A stretch of DNA of 64,000 bases from Pseudomonas fluorescens (GCF_003732425.1 NZ_MOBX01000015.1:638303-702302); one strand, 5' to 3'; positions 17,502 through 26,839 are shown, counted from the first letter of the stretch. The notes: a model not told the origin generated them from the sequence alone. Program-made: numbers and translations.

Positions 17502-17554
17502 GGCGGGGCTAAAAATTTTTCACTGATGTTCTGCGCAAAAGCCGCTCATAAACG

Positions 17555-17580
17555 AACACGGCACCCGAAGGTGCCGTGTA
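17555..17580 (-). terminator. Probable terminator downstream of fxsA
   Basis: A 10-bp perfect stem ACACGGCACC / GGTGCCGTGT with CGAA loop. The minus-strand tail (TCGTTTATGAG) is only weakly T-rich, so efficiency is uncertain. Confidence 0.5.
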
Positions 17581-17590
17581 GAGATAGCAG

Positions 17591-18067
17591 TTACTTGCTG
17601 TCGCGATGTTCGAACTCGCCTTCGATCACATCACCCTCGCGGCCCAGAGGCTGACGCGGTGCGGGACCGCCACGGGGTTGCAAGTCATCGGCGAACGCGC
17701 GTTGGCGCATGGCCTGTTCTTCGGCGCGCTGGCGCATTTTGTTCGCCAGCAACCGACGGCTGATGGGCAGCAGCATGACCAGACCGACCACATCACTGAT
17801 GAAGCCCGGCAGGATCAACAAGCCACCGGCTAACGCCAGCATCAGCCCTTCCAGCATGGTTTGCGCAGGCAGTTCGCCGCGGTTCAGGCTTTCACGGGCA
17901 CGCAGGGCCGTGGCCAGACCGGCGACGCGCAGCACGAACACGCCGAACATCGAGCCGAGAATGATCAGCAGCAGGGCCGGGAAAAACCCGATAGAGCCTG
18001 CCACTTTGACGAATACGAACAGCTCCAGCACTGGAAACAGCAGAAAGAGCAACAGAAAAGGGCGCAT
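17591..18067 (-). CDS. fxsA: FxsA-family membrane protein
   Basis: Start ATG 18065-18067 (MRPFLLLFLLFPVLEL), with GAGGAA upstream; a TTG precedes it in frame. About 158 aa. The FxsA signature LFPVLELFVFVKV...IG is at the N-terminus, followed by a glycine-rich IILGSMFGVFVLR helix and another pair of helices (ALAGGLLILPGFISDVVGLVMLLP); the C-terminal ~50 residues are charged and cytoplasmic. E. coli FxsA suppresses F-exclusion of phage T7 when overexpressed; its normal role is unknown. Same position next to groES as in many gamma-proteobacteria. Confidence 0.9.
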   Translation of the reverse strand: MRPFLLLFLLFPVLELFVFVKVAGSIGFFPALLLIILGSMFGVFVLRVAGLATALRARESLNRGELPAQTMLEGLMLALAGGLLILPGFISDVVGLVMLLPISRRLLANKMRQRAEEQAMRQRAFADDLQPRGGPAPRQPLGREGDVIEGEFEHRDSK

Positions 18068-18132
18068 CAAAGTTTCCTCAACGCAAGAAATGCCTTGCAG
18101 TAAGCCTTAGATGACGTCGCGCTTTCGTGAAT

Positions 18133-18864
18133 TCAAGCGTCGGCCACTGCATTTTTTGGCCAGACCTCGGCGTGAGCCAGAGAAACCAAGGCCTCGCGCA
18201 CTTGTATCGGCGTATGACAAGGCGCTTGAAACGGCAGCCAGTACAGCGCCTGACCGATGCGCAGGTGCATGCCTTCGCTGTCGATCCCGGCCAGTTGCGC
18301 CGGCACGTTTTTCGGCAGACCGGCGAGGTCGACATAGTGCGCGATAGCTTTGGCGTGGTCGCTGTTCATGTGCTCGACCATGCTTATTTCAGCCTTGCCG
18401 GCGAACGGGTTGGCCAGGGTCAGTTGCTCAATCCAGTGAATCGCGCCGAAACCGCCGATGTAGCGATGACGCACCGGGTTCAGCACCCAGAAGTCGAAAT
18501 CGTGGGCCTTGTGGTAGTTCTGCGAATCCGGGAAATAACGGTAGTAACGCTCGGCGGCGGCGTCGATGGCAGCGGCGTCTTCTAGTTTTTGCGCTTCGGC
18601 CAGATAGGTCAGGCGCCCCACGGCTTGCACGTCGTCAGCCTCGCGCTCGCCGACGAGCATCGAGCACTTCGGGTCTTTTTGCAGGTTGTGGGTGTGCTGC
18701 GCGATGCGGCTGATCAGGATCAGCGGCCGACCCTGCTCATCCAGGCAGTAAGGCACCACGGAGCCAAAAGGAAAACCGGGCATCGATTTCGAGTGCGTCG
18801 ACAGCACTCCCCGGTATTCCTTGAGAAGCAATTCTCGGGCATTCTTGGCCACTTCAACGCTCAA
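18133..18864 (-). CDS. HugZ-like haem-utilisation / PNPOx-fold protein
   Basis: 243 aa. The N-terminal ~150 residues have the split-barrel pyridoxamine-phosphate-oxidase-like fold (GVLSTHSKSMPGFPFGSVVPY, LILISRIAQHTHNL, CSMLVGE), and the C-terminal ~80 residues are a DUF2470 domain with the His-containing HMNSDHAKAIAHY. This pairing is that of HugZ-type haem oxygenases. Cytoplasmic; likely haem binding or degradation, inferred from family only. Monocistronic by spacing: 62 nt from fxsA's start and divergent from the SDR gene. No Fur box was recognised upstream. Confidence 0.82.
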   Translation of the reverse strand: MSVEVAKNARELLLKEYRGVLSTHSKSMPGFPFGSVVPYCLDEQGRPLILISRIAQHTHNLQKDPKCSMLVGEREADDVQAVGRLTYLAEAQKLEDAAAIDAAAERYYRYFPDSQNYHKAHDFDFWVLNPVRHRYIGGFGAIHWIEQLTLANPFAGKAEISMVEHMNSDHAKAIAHYVDLAGLPKNVPAQLAGIDSEGMHLRIGQALYWLPFQAPCHTPIQVREALVSLAHAEVWPKNAVADA

Positions 18865-19027
18865 TTTATGACTCCTTAAATAGAATCCGTCGAAAAAACG
18901 GACAGGCGCCCGGGATCAAGTCCCAGTCACGCCGGCGGGCAACTCTCATGTGCAACCTAGCCACGGCCGTTGCAGATTGGGAGTCGCTGAAAACAAAAAC
19001 GACTCAGACTGCTATCGGGGCATGCGA

Positions 19028-19786
19028 ATGCAACTCAACGACAAAGTAATCATTATCACTGGCGGTTGCCAGGGTTTGGGCCGTTCGATGGCCGAGTATT
19101 TCGCCGGCAAAGGCGCCAGGCTCGCGCTGGTCGACCTCAATCAGGAAAAACTCGACGACGCGGTCGCGGCCTGCAAAGCCAAGGGCGTCGAAGCCCGCAG
19201 CTATCTGTGCAACGTGGCCAATGAAGAACAGGTCGAGCACATGGTCGCTCAGGTCGCCGCCGACTTTGGCGCGATCCACGGTTTGATCAACAACGCCGGG
19301 ATCCTCCGAGATGGCCTGCTGCTCAAGGTCAAGGACGGCGAAATGACCAAGATGAGCCTGGCACAATGGCAGGCGGTGATCGACGTCAACCTGACCGGTG
19401 TGTTCCTTTGCACCCGTGAAGTGGCGGCGAAAATGGTCGAGCTGAAAAACAGCGGCGCGATCATCAACATCTCGTCGATCTCACGTGCCGGCAATGTTGG
19501 CCAGACCAACTATTCGGCCGCCAAGGCTGGTGTGGCTGCGGCGACCGTGACCTGGGCCAAGGAGCTGGCGCGTTATGGCATTCGTGTGGCGGGCATTGCG
19601 CCGGGCTTCATCGAAACCGAGATGACCCTGGGCATGAAGCCGGAAGCGCTGGAGAAAATGACTTCGGGGATCCCGCTCAAGCGCATGGGCAAGCCGGAAG
19701 AGATCGCCCATTCGGCGGCGTATATCTTCGAGAACGACTATTACACCGGTCGGATTCTGGAGATGGATGGCGGGCTGCGGATCTAA
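19028..19786 (+). CDS. SDR-family NAD(P)-dependent oxidoreductase (FabG-like)
   Basis: Start taken at ATG 19028 (MQLNDKVIIITGG), with GGGG at suitable distance; ATG 19022 is the alternative. 252 aa, classical short-chain dehydrogenase: TGGCQGLG nucleotide motif, an acidic LVDL after beta-2 (which would favour NAD), NNAG, the Ser of NISSIS, and YSAAK catalytic Tyr-Lys. The ending GRILEMDGGLRI is FabG-like. The substrate is not identifiable; a 3-oxoacyl or other hydroxy-acyl compound is likely. Stand-alone gene, followed by a short palindrome. Confidence 0.88.
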   Translation: MQLNDKVIIITGGCQGLGRSMAEYFAGKGARLALVDLNQEKLDDAVAACKAKGVEARSYLCNVANEEQVEHMVAQVAADFGAIHGLINNAGILRDGLLLKVKDGEMTKMSLAQWQAVIDVNLTGVFLCTREVAAKMVELKNSGAIINISSISRAGNVGQTNYSAAKAGVAAATVTWAKELARYGIRVAGIAPGFIETEMTLGMKPEALEKMTSGIPLKRMGKPEEIAHSAAYIFENDYYTGRILEMDGGLRI

Positions 19787-19805
19787 CCCCCACTACAAAA
19801 CCAAA

Positions 19806-19848
19806 TGTGGGAGCGAGCAGGTCGAATCGTCGCACCGTCGCTCCCACA
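19806..19848. repeat. Short family-B palindrome
   Basis: TGTGGGAGCGA (19806-19816) is inverted at 19838-19848. Because it lies between the convergent SDR and mrp genes, it could act as a hairpin at both 3' ends. Confidence 0.75.
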
Positions 19849-19872
19849 GTTTTTTTCAGTGTTGCTGAGTCA

Positions 19873-20967
19873 TCAATCGTCGCTGATGGTGATATTCGGC
19901 ATCGCCGGCGTCGCCGCTTCCTGCAACACAATCCGCGCGCCGACGTGGCGGGCCAGTTCCTGATAGACCATGGCAATCTGGCTGTCCGGCTCGGCGATCA
20001 CCGTCGGCTTGCCGCCATCGGCCTGCTCGCGGATCAGCATCGACAGCGGCAGCGAAGCCAGCAGTTCCACACCGTACTGGGTCGCCAGTTTCTCGCCACC
20101 GCCCTCACCGAACAGATGCTCGGCATGCCCGCAGTTCGAGCAGATGTGCACGGCCATGTTTTCCACCACACCCAGCACCGGAATGTTGACCTTGCGGAAC
20201 ATTTCCACGCCTTTGCGCGCGTCCAGCAGCGCCAGATCCTGTGGCGTGGTGACGATCACCGCACCGGCCACCGGGACTTTCTGCGCCAGGGTCAGCTGGA
20301 TGTCGCCGGTACCCGGCGGCATGTCGATGACCAGATAATCCAGATCGCCCCACGCGGTTTGCGTGACCAGTTGCAACAGCGCACCGGAGACCATCGGCCC
20401 GCGCCAGACCATCGGCGTGTTGTCGTCGGTGAGGAACGCCATCGACATGACTTCCACACCGTGTGCCTTGAGCGGCACAAACCATTTCTGTTCCTTGACT
20501 TCAGGACGGGTACGCTCAGGGATGCCGAACATGATGCCCTGGCTCGGGCCGTAGATATCGGCGTCGAGAATGCCGACCTTGGCGCCTTCACGGGCCAGGG
20601 CCAGTGCGAGGTTGGCGGCAGTGGTCGATTTGCCCACACCGCCCTTGCCGGAAGCCACGGCGACCACGTTCTTGACGTTGGCCAGCCCGGGAATCTGCGC
20701 CTGCGCCTTGTGCGCGGCGATCACGCTGTTCACTTCAACCTTGGCGATCACCACGCCGTCGAGGTTTTCGATGGCCAGTTGCAGCAGTTGCGCCCAGCCG
20801 CTCTTGAACAGACCGGCGGCATAACCGATTTCCAGCTGCACATTGACGCGGTCACCGACGATCTCGATGTTTTTCACGCAACCGGCGCTGACCGGGTCCT
20901 GGTTCAGGTAAGGGTCGGTGTATTGGCTGAGGACGGCTTCCACCGCTGCGCGAGTGACGGCGCTCAT
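19873..20967 (-). CDS. apbC: Iron-sulfur cluster carrier Mrp/ApbC
   Basis: Start ATG 20965-20967 (MSAVTRAAVEAVL), with GGAG upstream. 364 aa. The N-terminal ~90 residues are the MIP18/DUF59 domain; the P-loop NTPase follows with GKGGVGKST (107-115), DADIYGPSQ and MPPGTGD; the Fe-S-binding CSNC is at C276/C279. It binds and transfers [4Fe-4S] clusters to apoproteins in the cytoplasm with ATP hydrolysis. Divergent from metG, with a family-B repeat between, as in P. aeruginosa. Confidence 0.95.
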   Translation of the reverse strand: MSAVTRAAVEAVLSQYTDPYLNQDPVSAGCVKNIEIVGDRVNVQLEIGYAAGLFKSGWAQLLQLAIENLDGVVIAKVEVNSVIAAHKAQAQIPGLANVKNVVAVASGKGGVGKSTTAANLALALAREGAKVGILDADIYGPSQGIMFGIPERTRPEVKEQKWFVPLKAHGVEVMSMAFLTDDNTPMVWRGPMVSGALLQLVTQTAWGDLDYLVIDMPPGTGDIQLTLAQKVPVAGAVIVTTPQDLALLDARKGVEMFRKVNIPVLGVVENMAVHICSNCGHAEHLFGEGGGEKLATQYGVELLASLPLSMLIREQADGGKPTVIAEPDSQIAMVYQELARHVGARIVLQEAATPAMPNITISDD

Positions 20968-21059
20968 GGGCAACTCCGATAACAAGACTGGGAATAGATG
21001 GCGGGTATCGTACCCCGCGGATTCGTTTGTGGTCAGGCGTTTTATAATTCGCCGCGCCT

Positions 21060-21184
21060 TTGTGGCGAGGGAGCTTGCTCCCGCTCGGCTGCGCAGCAGT
21101 CGCAATCAGGCTGATCCGGTGCATCTGACATTACCGGGATGGGGCGGCTTCGCCACCCAGCGGGAGCAAGCTCCCTCGCCACAA
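21060..21184. repeat. Palindromic REP-doublet (family B)
   Basis: TTGTGGCGAGGGAGCTTGCT... at 21060-21085 is inverted at 21159-21184. The inner part holds GCTGCGCAGCAG and CGGCTTCGCCACCC, further short palindromes. Located in the mrp-metG divergent spacer, so the distance to both starts is stretched. Confidence 0.88.
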
Positions 21185-21309
21185 TGTATAGGGCTCAGTC
21201 CATCCGGTTATTGCGGTTGCCGCATCGGGAAACAGGCGCACAGGGTGAAAAATATGCGCCGGCGCTTTATAGTGGCCGACCTCCGTTTCATCAAGTAGCG
21301 AAGCCCCAC

Positions 21310-23361
21310 ATGTCCGAACCACGCAAGATCCTCGTCACCAGCGCCCTGCCCTACGCCAACGGTTCGATTCACCTTGGCCATATGCTGGAATATATCCAGA
21401 CCGATATGTGGGTGCGCTTCCAGAAGCATCGCGGCAACCAGTGCATCTATGTCTGCGCCGACGACGCCCACGGTTCGGCGATCATGCTGCGCGCGGAAAA
21501 GGAAGGCATCACCCCGGAACAACTGATCGCCAATGTGCAGGCTGAACACAGCGCCGACTTTGCCGAGTTCCTGGTCGATTTCGACAACTTCCACTCCACT
21601 CACGCCGAAGAAAACCGTGAGCTGTCGAGCCAGATCTACCTGAAGCTGCGTGACGCCGGGCACATCGCCCAACGTTCGATCACCCAGTATTTCGACCCGG
21701 AAAAGAAAATGTTCCTGGCCGACCGCTTCATCAAGGGCACCTGCCCGAAATGCGGCACCGAAGACCAGTACGGCGACAACTGCGAAAAATGCGGTGCGAC
21801 CTACGCCCCGACCGACCTGAAGGATCCGAAGTCGGCAATCTCCGGCGCCACCCCGGTGCTCAAGGATTCCCAGCACTTCTTCTTCAAGCTGCCAGACTTT
21901 CAGCAAATGCTGCAGACCTGGACCCGCAGCGGCACGCTGCAAGACGCCGTGGCCAACAAGATCGCCGAATGGCTGGACGCCGGCCTGCAACAGTGGGACA
22001 TCTCCCGCGATGCGCCGTACTTCGGTTTCGAGATCCCAGGCGAGCCGGGCAAGTATTTCTACGTGTGGCTGGACGCGCCAATCGGCTACATGGCCAGCTT
22101 CAAGAACCTTTGCAACCGTACGCCGGAACTGGACTTCGACGCGTTCTGGGGCAAGGATTCCACCGCCGAGCTGTACCATTTCATCGGCAAGGACATCGTC
22201 AACTTCCACGCGCTGTTCTGGCCAGCGATGCTCGAAGGCGCGGGCTACCGCAAGCCGACCGGCATCAACGTGCACGGCTACCTGACCGTCAACGGCCAGA
22301 AGATGTCCAAGTCGCGCGGCACCTTCATCAAGGCCCGTACGTATCTGGATCACCTGTCGCCGGAATACCTGCGCTATTACTACGCGGCCAAACTGGGCCG
22401 TGGCGTCGATGACCTCGACCTGAACCTCGAAGACTTCGTGCAGAAGGTCAACTCCGACCTGGTCGGCAAAGTGGTCAACATTGCCAGCCGTTGCGCCGGT
22501 TTCATCCACAAGGGTAACGGCGGCCTGCTGGTCGACAACAATGCCGCGCCAGAGCTGACCGAAGCGTTCCTCGCGGCTGCGCCAAGCATTGCCGATGCCT
22601 ATGAAGCCCGCGACTTCGCCCGCGCCATGCGTGAAACCATGGCCCTGGCCGACCGCGCCAACGCGTGGATCGCCGACAAGGCCCCGTGGTCGCTGAACAA
22701 GCAGGAAGGCAAGCAGGATGAGGTTCAGGCGATCTGCGCCACCGGCATCAACCTGTTCCGCCAACTGGTGATCTTCCTCAAACCGGTGCTGCCGCTGCTG
22801 GCCGCCGATGCCGAGGCGTTCCTCAACGTCGCCCCGCTGACCTGGAACGACCACACCACTCTGCTGGCCAACCACCAGTTGAACGAATTCAAACCGTTGA
22901 TGACCCGCATCGACCCGGTAAAAGTGCAAGCCATGAGCGACGCCTCTAAAGAAGACCTGACCGCCAGCCAGACCGACACCGGCGCTGCCGCGCCTGCAGG
23001 CAACGGCGAACTGGCCAAGGATCCGCTGTCGCCGGAAATCGACTTCGACGCTTTTGCCGCCATCGACCTGCGCGTCGCGCTGATCGTCAAGGCTGAACAC
23101 GTCGAAGGTGCCGACAAGCTGCTGCGCCTGACCCTGGACATCGGTGACGAGCAACGCAACGTGTTCTCCGGAATCAAGAGCGCTTACCCGGATCCGTCCA
23201 AGCTCGACGGTCGCCTGACCATGATGATCGCCAACCTCAAGCCACGGAAAATGAAGTTCGGTATCTCCGAAGGCATGGTGATGGCGGCCGGCCCTGGTGG
23301 TGAAGAAATCTACCTGCTGAGCCCGGACAGCGGCGCCAAGCCGGGTCAGCGCATCAAGTAA
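21310..23361 (+). CDS. metG: Methionyl-tRNA synthetase
   Basis: 683 aa, ATG 21310 (MSEPRKILVTSALPYANG). Class I signature HLGH at 21-24; zinc knuckle C145/C148/C158/C161; KMSKS at 331-335; a WNDH-bearing helical anticodon region; and a C-terminal EMAP-II/Trbp111-type tRNA-binding domain (IDFDAFAAIDLRVALI to the end), which makes the dimeric form. An Ala/Thr-rich linker near residue 550 joins the two. Essential; charges tRNA-Met. Confidence 0.98.
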   Translation: MSEPRKILVTSALPYANGSIHLGHMLEYIQTDMWVRFQKHRGNQCIYVCADDAHGSAIMLRAEKEGITPEQLIANVQAEHSADFAEFLVDFDNFHSTHAEENRELSSQIYLKLRDAGHIAQRSITQYFDPEKKMFLADRFIKGTCPKCGTEDQYGDNCEKCGATYAPTDLKDPKSAISGATPVLKDSQHFFFKLPDFQQMLQTWTRSGTLQDAVANKIAEWLDAGLQQWDISRDAPYFGFEIPGEPGKYFYVWLDAPIGYMASFKNLCNRTPELDFDAFWGKDSTAELYHFIGKDIVNFHALFWPAMLEGAGYRKPTGINVHGYLTVNGQKMSKSRGTFIKARTYLDHLSPEYLRYYYAAKLGRGVDDLDLNLEDFVQKVNSDLVGKVVNIASRCAGFIHKGNGGLLVDNNAAPELTEAFLAAAPSIADAYEARDFARAMRETMALADRANAWIADKAPWSLNKQEGKQDEVQAICATGINLFRQLVIFLKPVLPLLAADAEAFLNVAPLTWNDHTTLLANHQLNEFKPLMTRIDPVKVQAMSDASKEDLTASQTDTGAAAPAGNGELAKDPLSPEIDFDAFAAIDLRVALIVKAEHVEGADKLLRLTLDIGDEQRNVFSGIKSAYPDPSKLDGRLTMMIANLKPRKMKFGISEGMVMAAGPGGEEIYLLSPDSGAKPGQRIK

Positions 23362-23378
23362 GGCCCTGCAACAAATCG

Positions 23379-23415
23379 ATCCCACCGGCGTGTCCCGCAT
23401 GCCGGTGGGATTTTT
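23379..23415 (+). terminator. Terminator of metG
   Basis: A 10-bp stem TCCCACCGGC / GCCGGTGGGA with an 11-nt loop, then TTTTT. Confidence 0.85.
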
Positions 23416-23492
23416 CATATCTGGCCCACCCCACGTGGGTGCCGGATAATGCCTAACCTTAAGAGACCTCCTCCCGCTTAGCCGGCAGAACC

Positions 23493-24062
23493 ATGACCGA
23501 ACTCGTGCTTACGCTGATCAGTGCCGCCCTGCTCAACAACTTCGTGTTGCACTGGCCGCTGGGCGTCGATCCGCTGCTGGCGGGCAGTCGTCGGCAGGTG
23601 CATGCGCTGGGGCTGGCGACGTTGTCCTTGATGTTGGTGGTCGGTGTGACCGGTTACGCCCTCTGGCATTGGCTGCTGGTGCCACTTCACCTTGAAGCCC
23701 TGCGCCTGTTCGTGTTTTTGCCTTTGAGCGTGTTGCTGATCGCACCGCTGCTCAAACTGCTGGCGCGCTGGCGACCGGGTCTGCCGTTCGACGGGTTATG
23801 GCCTTTGTTGCTGGGCAACGCCGGTGTACTCGGGCTGGCGCTGATCAACGCGCAAAACGATCAAGGCCTGCCGCGTGCAATCGCGCTGAGTCTCGGCGCC
23901 GGGCTGGGTTTCTGGCTGGTACTGAGCCTGTTCAGCGATTTGCGCGAGCGCACGGCCGACAACGTTATTCCCCTGCCCTTTCGCGGCCTGCCGATTGATC
24001 TGATCGGCGCCGGACTGATCGCAGTGATTTTTCTCGGATTCAGTGGATTGATCAAAACATGA
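23493..24062 (+). CDS. rnfA: Rnf/Rsx electron-transport complex membrane subunit A
   Basis: 189 aa (family about 193), six membrane helices. Begins with the family-typical SAALLNNFVLHWPLG and ends PFRGLPIDLIGAGLIAVIFLGFSGL. RnfA and RnfE form an antiparallel pair that holds a [2Fe-2S] cluster between them; the expected cysteine near LLNNFV, usually in a (V)LxxFLG(L)CP context, is replaced by HWPLGV here, so cluster ligation is doubtful. First gene of rnfABDGE-nth, all overlapping by ATGA-type junctions. Confidence 0.88.
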   Translation: MTELVLTLISAALLNNFVLHWPLGVDPLLAGSRRQVHALGLATLSLMLVVGVTGYALWHWLLVPLHLEALRLFVFLPLSVLLIAPLLKLLARWRPGLPFDGLWPLLLGNAGVLGLALINAQNDQGLPRAIALSLGAGLGFWLVLSLFSDLRERTADNVIPLPFRGLPIDLIGAGLIAVIFLGFSGLIKT

Positions 24063-25267
24063 GTCTGATTCAACGCATCGATGCCCTCCTGCCGCAGACC
24101 CAGTGCGGCAAGTGCGGCCATCCCGGTTGCAAGCCCTATGCGCAAGGCATTGCCGAGGGCGAGCCGATCAACAAGTGCCCGCCGGGCGGTGACGAAACCA
24201 TCGCGGCGCTGGCTGAGCTGCTGAGAGTGCCGGTGCTGGAGCTGGACAGCAGTCGCGGCTCGGCGCCGCCGCAAGTGGCGTTCATCCGTGAAGCCGAATG
24301 CATCGGCTGCACCAAGTGCATTCAGGCCTGCCCGATCGACGCGATTGTCGGCGCGGCGAAATTGATGCACACGGTCATCATCGACGAATGCACCGGTTGC
24401 GATCTGTGTGTCGCACCGTGTCCGGTGGATTGCATCGAAATGCATCCATTGCCGTCGAGCACATTGCCAGTCGTCGGCGGCCTCGCCTTCAGTCTCGACG
24501 AGCAGCGTGCACGCGCGGCCAAACGCGATCACGCGCGTCAACGCTTCGAGCGCCGAAACGAGCGCTTGCACCGCGAAGAACAACAGAAACAGGCTGAACG
24601 TGAAGCGCGGGCGAAACGGGCGGCGCAGCCTGAAGTGAGCGCAACCGATCCGGTGCAGGCGGCATTGGAACGGGTGCGGGCGCAGAAAGCCGCCACCGTC
24701 GACGCGGCGCTGAAGAAAGCCAAGATCGATGTGGCGATGAGCCGTGCGCAATTGCACAAATCGTTGAAAGCTTTCGGCCATCCGCCGACGTTCGAGCAGC
24801 AGACACAGTTGATGGTGTTGCAGCAGCAGTTCGAAGCGGCCGAACAGGCCCTGGCGAAACTTGAAAGCAGCGCCCCGCCTGCCCCGGCAGTCACGGCACC
24901 GGCGAAGGACGCCGACTTGAAGCGGGCAAAAATCCAGTTGGCCATGCGCCGTGCCGAACTGAAAAAAGCTCAAACCGCCGAAGCAGCGCCCGAGCAAGTC
25001 GCAGCGCTAGAACAGGCTCTGCGCGAAGCCGAACAGGCCCTGCACGCCGCCGAAGCCACAAGCGATCAACCATTGCCTGACCTGGTGCGCGTCGAAAAAC
25101 GCCCGATCGACAGCCAGTTTCGCCAGTTGAAAACCGAATTGGCCTACGCCCGCGCGGACCTCAACAAACTCGAACGGCGTGCCGATACACCCACCGAAAT
25201 CCTCGAAAAGGCCCGCGCCCGCCTGCAAAACGCCGAGCGCCAGGTGCAAGATCATGTTGCCCCTTGA
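24059..25267 (+). CDS. rnfB: Rnf/Rsx subunit B, lacking membrane anchor and with a long RnfC-tail-like extension
   Basis: 402 aa, about twice the usual ~190. It starts directly at the 4Fe-4S (Fes) domain, C16/C19/C24/C40, without the N-terminal membrane helix of E. coli RsxB. Two bacterial ferredoxin clusters follow: C81/C84/C87/C91 and C111/C114/C117/C121. From residue ~145 to the end it is a charged, Ala-rich helical region with near-repeats (AALKKAKIDVAMSRAQL at ~217-232, DLKRAKIQLAMRRAELKK at ~286-303, RQLKTELAYARADLNKLE at ~355-372), like the C-terminal repeats of RnfC. The ATG overlaps the rnfA stop, so no upstream anchor can be encoded. There is no rnfC gene after it: rnfD starts inside its 3' end. 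Confidence 0.9.
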   Translation: MSLIQRIDALLPQTQCGKCGHPGCKPYAQGIAEGEPINKCPPGGDETIAALAELLRVPVLELDSSRGSAPPQVAFIREAECIGCTKCIQACPIDAIVGAAKLMHTVIIDECTGCDLCVAPCPVDCIEMHPLPSSTLPVVGGLAFSLDEQRARAAKRDHARQRFERRNERLHREEQQKQAEREARAKRAAQPEVSATDPVQAALERVRAQKAATVDAALKKAKIDVAMSRAQLHKSLKAFGHPPTFEQQTQLMVLQQQFEAAEQALAKLESSAPPAPAVTAPAKDADLKRAKIQLAMRRAELKKAQTAEAAPEQVAALEQALREAEQALHAAEATSDQPLPDLVRVEKRPIDSQFRQLKTELAYARADLNKLERRADTPTEILEKARARLQNAERQVQDHVAP

Positions 25268-26237
25268 GGCACCGGACAATCGCCTGCAACAGGCAATGAA
25301 GCTGGTGTTGCTGGCAGCCTTGCCGGGGATGCTGGCATTGTTCTGGTCGTACGGTTGGGGCGTGTTGATCAATCTGCTGCTGGCGATCGTTGCCGCGATG
25401 ATGGTCGAGGCCGCCGTCCTCCGTCTGCGTCGACAGCCCATTCAATCAGCGCTGAGCGACGGCAGTGCGCTGGTCAGCGCGACATTGCTGGCTGCCGCCC
25501 TGCCACCCTATTGCCCCTGGTGGCTGACGGTCACGGCGATGGCTACGGGACTGTTATTCGGCAAGCACATATACGGCGGTGTCGGTAAAAATCCGTTCAA
25601 TCCGGCGATGCTCGGGTTTGCCCTGGCCATGGTGATGTTCCCGCAACCGATGACCCATTGGCCGGCCCATGGCCTGGATCTGACGGCAACGTTTCAACAG
25701 GTATTCGGCGCAGGTCAGGCACCAGACGCTTGGGCACAGGCCACGGCGCTGGACAGCCTGCGCATCAACAAAAGCCTGACCATGGACGAAATGTTCGCCA
25801 GCAATCCAGCCTTCGGTCGATGGGGCGGACACGGTATGGAATGGGTGAATCTGGCGTTTCTCGCTGGCGGGTTGTTTTTGCTGCAACGCCGGGTCTTTGG
25901 TTGGCATGCGCCGGTGGGCATGCTTGCCAGTCTGTTTATCATCAGTCTGCTGTGCTGGAAGGGTTCCGGGTCGGACTCGCATGGGTCACCGCTGTTCCAC
26001 CTGCTCAGTGGCGCGACGATGCTGGGGGCGTTCTTTATCATCACTGAACCGGTCTCTGGCGCTAAAAGCGCGCTTGCCCGTCTGCTGTTCGGCGTCGGCG
26101 CCGGGCTGCTGACTTACGTGATTCGAACCTGGGGCGGATACCCGGATGGCGTGGCGTTCGCGGTGCTGCTGATGAATCTTTGCGTGCCGGCGCTGGAGCG
26201 ATTTTCCGCAGCCCGTCAGTCCGAGGTACGCCCATGA
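25254..26237 (+). CDS. rnfD: Rnf/Rsx subunit D (FMN-binding membrane protein)
   Basis: Start ATG 25254 (MLPLEAPDNRLQQAMK), overlapping rnfB by 14 nt. 327 aa, about ten membrane helices. The covalent-flavin motif is present as LLSGATMLGAFFIITEP (Thr of SGAT), and the GKHIYGGVGKNPFNPAMLGFA and EWVNLAFLAGGLFLL segments are typical of RnfD/NqrB. Carries FMN and takes part in ion-coupled electron transfer. Confidence 0.92.
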   Translation: MLPLEAPDNRLQQAMKLVLLAALPGMLALFWSYGWGVLINLLLAIVAAMMVEAAVLRLRRQPIQSALSDGSALVSATLLAAALPPYCPWWLTVTAMATGLLFGKHIYGGVGKNPFNPAMLGFALAMVMFPQPMTHWPAHGLDLTATFQQVFGAGQAPDAWAQATALDSLRINKSLTMDEMFASNPAFGRWGGHGMEWVNLAFLAGGLFLLQRRVFGWHAPVGMLASLFIISLLCWKGSGSDSHGSPLFHLLSGATMLGAFFIITEPVSGAKSALARLLFGVGAGLLTYVIRTWGGYPDGVAFAVLLMNLCVPALERFSAARQSEVRP

Positions 26238-26839
26238 ATCGCACGGCCAGCGCGTTTATAGTGCTGCTGTTGGCGGTTATCGGCATCGCTGCGACCTTCT
26301 TTGTTCAACGTATTAATGCACCGCAGATCGCCGCCGAACAGCGCTTGATTGAAAGTCGCAAACTCCTTGATCTGCTTCCACTCGATGCCTACGACAATCA
26401 ACCGCTCGAGCATCCCATGGCCCTGGCAGACACGACCTTGAGCCACAGCACGTTGACGGGAGGCTATCGCGCGACCGAACGCGGCCAGACCGTTGCGATC
26501 CTGCTGCGCAGTCAGACCCAGGGTTATGCGGGCGCCATCGAACTGTTGATCGCCATCGATGCCAACGGCAAATTGCTCGGTGTAAAAACCCTCAAACAAA
26601 CCGAAACACCGGGACTCGGCGGGCATTTGGGAGACTGGCCGAATACCTGGTTGCAGACGTTTACCGGCACATCGAGCAAGGAGCCGACAGATGCGGGCTG
26701 GGCGTTGAAAAAGGATCAGGGACAATTTGATCAAGTAGCCGGCGCGACCATCACCTCCCGCGCAGTCATCAGCGCGATCCATGATGCCCTGCGCTACTTC
26801 GACGAACATCGTGCGGCGCTGCTGGGGAGCGAAACATGA
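26234..26839 (+). CDS. rnfG: Rnf/Rsx subunit G (periplasmic FMN protein)
   Basis: ATG 26234 overlaps the rnfD stop (ATGA). 201 aa. Single N-terminal membrane helix (TASAFIVLLLAVIGIAATFFV), then a periplasmic domain with GYRATERGQTVAILLRSQTQGYAGAIELLIAID, KQTETPGLGGHLGD, and the flavinylation motif AGATITSRAV (usually S-G-A-T; the first residue is Ala here). The accepting Thr is retained. Confidence 0.9.
   Translation: MNRTASAFIVLLLAVIGIAATFFVQRINAPQIAAEQRLIESRKLLDLLPLDAYDNQPLEHPMALADTTLSHSTLTGGYRATERGQTVAILLRSQTQGYAGAIELLIAIDANGKLLGVKTLKQTETPGLGGHLGDWPNTWLQTFTGTSSKEPTDAGWALKKDQGQFDQVAGATITSRAVISAIHDALRYFDEHRAALLGSET

Noticed and set aside
17510..17523. TTTTTCAC near the groES upstream region as a third ColR site
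   Set aside because: Only the last eight bases fit; three of the five other specified positions disagree, and it is not oriented toward groES.
21208..23418. 736-codon minus-strand ORF opposite metG
   Set aside because: Shadow of metG; the frame simply lacks stops because of third-position GC bias. No family motif visible.
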